Shown: one piece after another, positions 4,723 to 5,737 of the stretch
Numbering within the stretch: the first letter of the stretch is position 1
How the letters are laid out: each line of letters opens with the position of its first letter
Assembly (NCBI GenBank): GCA_021784635.1
Contig: JAJYHS010000259.1
Span: forward strand, 1-5,737
Reading direction: 5' to 3'
Source of the DNA: a bacterium
GTDB lineage: Bacteria; Bdellovibrionota; Bdellovibrionia; Bdellovibrionales; UBA1609
DNA length: 5,737 nucleotides
Translations under genes and position numbers: made by a program
The notes under the pieces: generated by a model
Seen by the model: only the letters and a program-made list of their open reading frames with translations
Database searches by the model: none
What the model was told of the DNA's origin: nothing

Positions 4723-5484
4723 TTAGCCTATTCTTGGGAATTCAACTTTTCGAATTTTTGCCCGCGCGGAGGTAACAATGTGCCGCGCTGATTCGGACAC
4801 TTGCCGCGCCGATTGTTTAACGGCTTGTACTCGTTCTTCGGCTTGACGTTTTCGCTCGGCATCGACGCGCTCCAGGTCTTCGGCATGTTTAACCGCCTCG
4901 CGAAATTGATTTTCAACACTTTTTAGCGCAGACAAATCGGGATTCGGAGTTTGAAAGGTTGTCTCTTTGGGCTTTGCCCATTCCGGTAAGAGTGACGGCT
5001 CGAAGGTGAGTTCTTCGCGGTTGATTTTAGCGATGAATTCGACTTCACTTCGGGGCAAATCGAGCGCTTGTACAATTTCATCGACCGTTCGCCCATCGTT
5101 GGCCATTTTTGCCGCTGTCACGTATTTTTGCGTTTGACTTCTTTCAATAATTTCTTCGTGCGGAATTTTGTCTTGAAAAATTTCGGCCACATCAAGGCTC
5201 TTTTTCATGGAGTGGTCGATTTTAACGAGGAGTTCTTCGGCATCAAGAATTTTAGCTTGTAAGTGTTTTGAGCGCTCGTCGATAAACCGGGTGAGGCTTT
5301 GCACTTGTTGCTCCGTGCGTTCCGATAAATCTTCAAGAACGGCAATCTTACTCTGTAAAAGCTGTAATCCACGGGTAAGCCGCGGATCATCTTTAGGTTT
5401 ACGCGCCTGACGTAACCACAAGATAATCACGGACAAAACAAGAAATATTTGAACAGCAATTGCCGGCAAAACCCAAGTCGACAT
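4723..5484 (-). CDS. Membrane-anchored coiled-coil protein with DUF2802-like segment
   Basis: The 253-residue protein starts with one membrane-spanning helix (about 5-24, hydrophobic, followed by RQARKPK, so the C-terminal part should face the cytoplasm). A long coiled coil follows (40-95). Residues 118-155 (beginning QTQKYVTAAKMANDG, with DEIVQALDLPRSEVEFIAKIN) match the DUF2802-type pattern: a helix, Gly turn, and a helix-turn-helix-like unit with 'EI...L.L...EVEFI'. DUF2802 proteins occur in many Gram-negative bacteria, in some next to flagellar and chemotaxis genes; their function is not established. After a Pro-rich linker (162-182) a second charged helix (185-247) contains three SAR triplets exactly seven residues apart (225, 232, 239). 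No Shine-Dalgarno precedes the ATG; the upstream sequence is A-rich and an in-frame stop lies 49 bases upstream with no alternative ATG or GTG start between. The start is kept because it gives the complete anchor helix. A candidate promoter lies just upstream. Confidence 0.82.
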   Translation of the reverse strand: MSTWVLPAIAVQIFLVLSVIILWLRQARKPKDDPRLTRGLQLLQSKIAVLEDLSERTEQQVQSLTRFIDERSKHLQAKILDAEELLVKIDHSMKKSLDVAEIFQDKIPHEEIIERSQTQKYVTAAKMANDGRTVDEIVQALDLPRSEVEFIAKINREELTFEPSLLPEWAKPKETTFQTPNPDLSALKSVENQFREAVKHAEDLERVDAERKRQAEERVQAVKQSARQVSESARHIVTSARAKIRKVEFPRIG

Positions 5485-5491
5485 TATTTTT

Positions 5492-5520
5492 ATTTTAGCT
5501 CGACTTAGAAGGCATGACCA
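5492..5520 (-). promoter_or_regulatory. Candidate promoter of the DUF2802-like gene
   Basis: On the minus strand TGGTCA (5520-5515, four of six matches to TTGACA) and TAAAAT (5497-5492, five of six matches to TATAAT) are separated by 17 bases. Transcription would then begin about 5485-5486, one or two bases before the start codon at 5484. That fits the missing Shine-Dalgarno and suggests a leaderless or nearly leaderless message. Read-through from the upstream aminotransferase gene is the alternative. Confidence 0.4.
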
Positions 5521-5550
5521 CGCGACTCCGATTTATTACGACAAAAGGCG

Positions 5551-5563
5551 AGCCATTTAGGCT
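5551..5563. repeat. Small inverted repeat at the aminotransferase stop codon
   Basis: AGCC-ATTTA-GGCT forms a 4-bp stem around the stop codon of the aminotransferase gene (TAA at 5559-5557). On the minus strand it is followed by CGCCTTTTGT, a run of only four T. This is too weak to call a terminator with confidence, and no better candidate lies between 5485 and 5556. Confidence 0.2.
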
Positions 5564-5737
5564 AATTCGGCGACAAAATCTTTGAGACGCGCAAATGCCT
5601 CTTTCATACGCGGCTCTTTGAGCGCGTAACTCATACGAACATAACCTTCGAGACCGAACTCCACGCCCGGCACAACGGCTACTTTTTTGTGGTCAAGCAG
5701 TAGTGTTGAAAAATCGCTGGACGTTTTGACGTCTTGA
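5557..5737 (-). CDS. Class I/II aminotransferase (aspartate aminotransferase-like), C-terminal fragment
   Basis: Only the last 59 codons and the stop (TAA, 5559-5557) lie in the window; the gene continues beyond the right edge. The fragment reads as the C-terminal small domain of a PLP-dependent class I aminotransferase: LLLDHKKVAVVPG, then PGVEFG, GYVRMSYALKE, and the closing helix AFARLKDFVAEL. The arginine of YVRMSYA is at the place of the conserved Arg that binds the substrate alpha-carboxylate in this fold. The pattern 'VVPG..FG..GY.R.SYA' is typical of the Thermus-type aspartate aminotransferase subgroup, but substrate specificity cannot be told from this fragment (aspartate, aromatic or alanine-type enzymes share it). 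The PLP-binding lysine is outside the window. The next gene on the same strand begins 72 bases downstream. Confidence 0.88.
   Translation of the reverse strand, partial: QDVKTSSDFSTLLLDHKKVAVVPGVEFGLEGYVRMSYALKEPRMKEAFARLKDFVAELA

Noticed and set aside
4739..4759. AATTC / GAATT hairpin followed by T residues, as a plus-strand terminator
   Set aside because: Only five A/T-rich pairs within the convergent coding sequence; too unstable.
4710..4769. CCGCGC / GCGCGG inverted repeat as a terminator for the unknown gene
   Set aside because: The arms are 48 bases apart, lie mostly inside the convergent coding region, and no T-run follows.
5068..5410. Several short frames overlapping the DUF2802-like gene on both strands
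   Set aside because: All are shadows of the 253-residue gene and show no protein features or ribosome binding sites.

Overview
The window reads as ordinary chromosomal DNA of a Gram-negative bacterium with a Tol-Pal type envelope. Moderate GC, the lipoprotein-rich pal cluster and the general look of the proteins suggest the Bdellovibrionota or a related former delta-proteobacterial lineage. This taxonomic guess is by impression only and is not proven by any single gene. I see no tRNA, rRNA, CRISPR array, insertion sequence or phage gene, and no gene-free stretch longer than about 250 bases.

Left half (1-3427, minus strand): a compact operon read right to left. It holds pal (peptidoglycan-associated outer-membrane lipoprotein), a 100-residue DUF4398-type lipoprotein, a CpoB/YbgF-like TPR lipoprotein, tsaD (tRNA t6A synthesis) and rsmA/ksgA (16S rRNA dimethyltransferase), which runs off the left edge just short of its C-terminus. 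The first three genes should act at the outer membrane and peptidoglycan during constriction. The last two modify tRNA and rRNA and are joined to the envelope genes by an overlapping stop/start (ATGA) and an abutting stop/start (TAG-ATG).

Middle (3428-3676): a 249-base intergenic region between divergent pal and ssb. It carries a 13-bp perfect dyad about 43 bases upstream of pal and an 8-bp inverted repeat. In the ssb leader a 12-bp complementarity could bury the ssb Shine-Dalgarno sequence and the first base of its start codon, with a GC-rich hairpin nested in the loop. This leader is the least ordinary thing in the window.

Right half (3677-5737): on the plus strand, an SSB-type OB-fold protein that lacks the usual acidic C-terminal tip, then a 168-residue protein of unknown function. 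Converging on it from the minus strand is a membrane-anchored coiled-coil protein with a DUF2802-like segment, possibly made from a leaderless mRNA. Upstream of that lies the C-terminal end of a class I aminotransferase, cut by the right edge. No clearly novel multi-gene system is visible; the best leads are regulatory structure and two poorly characterised proteins.
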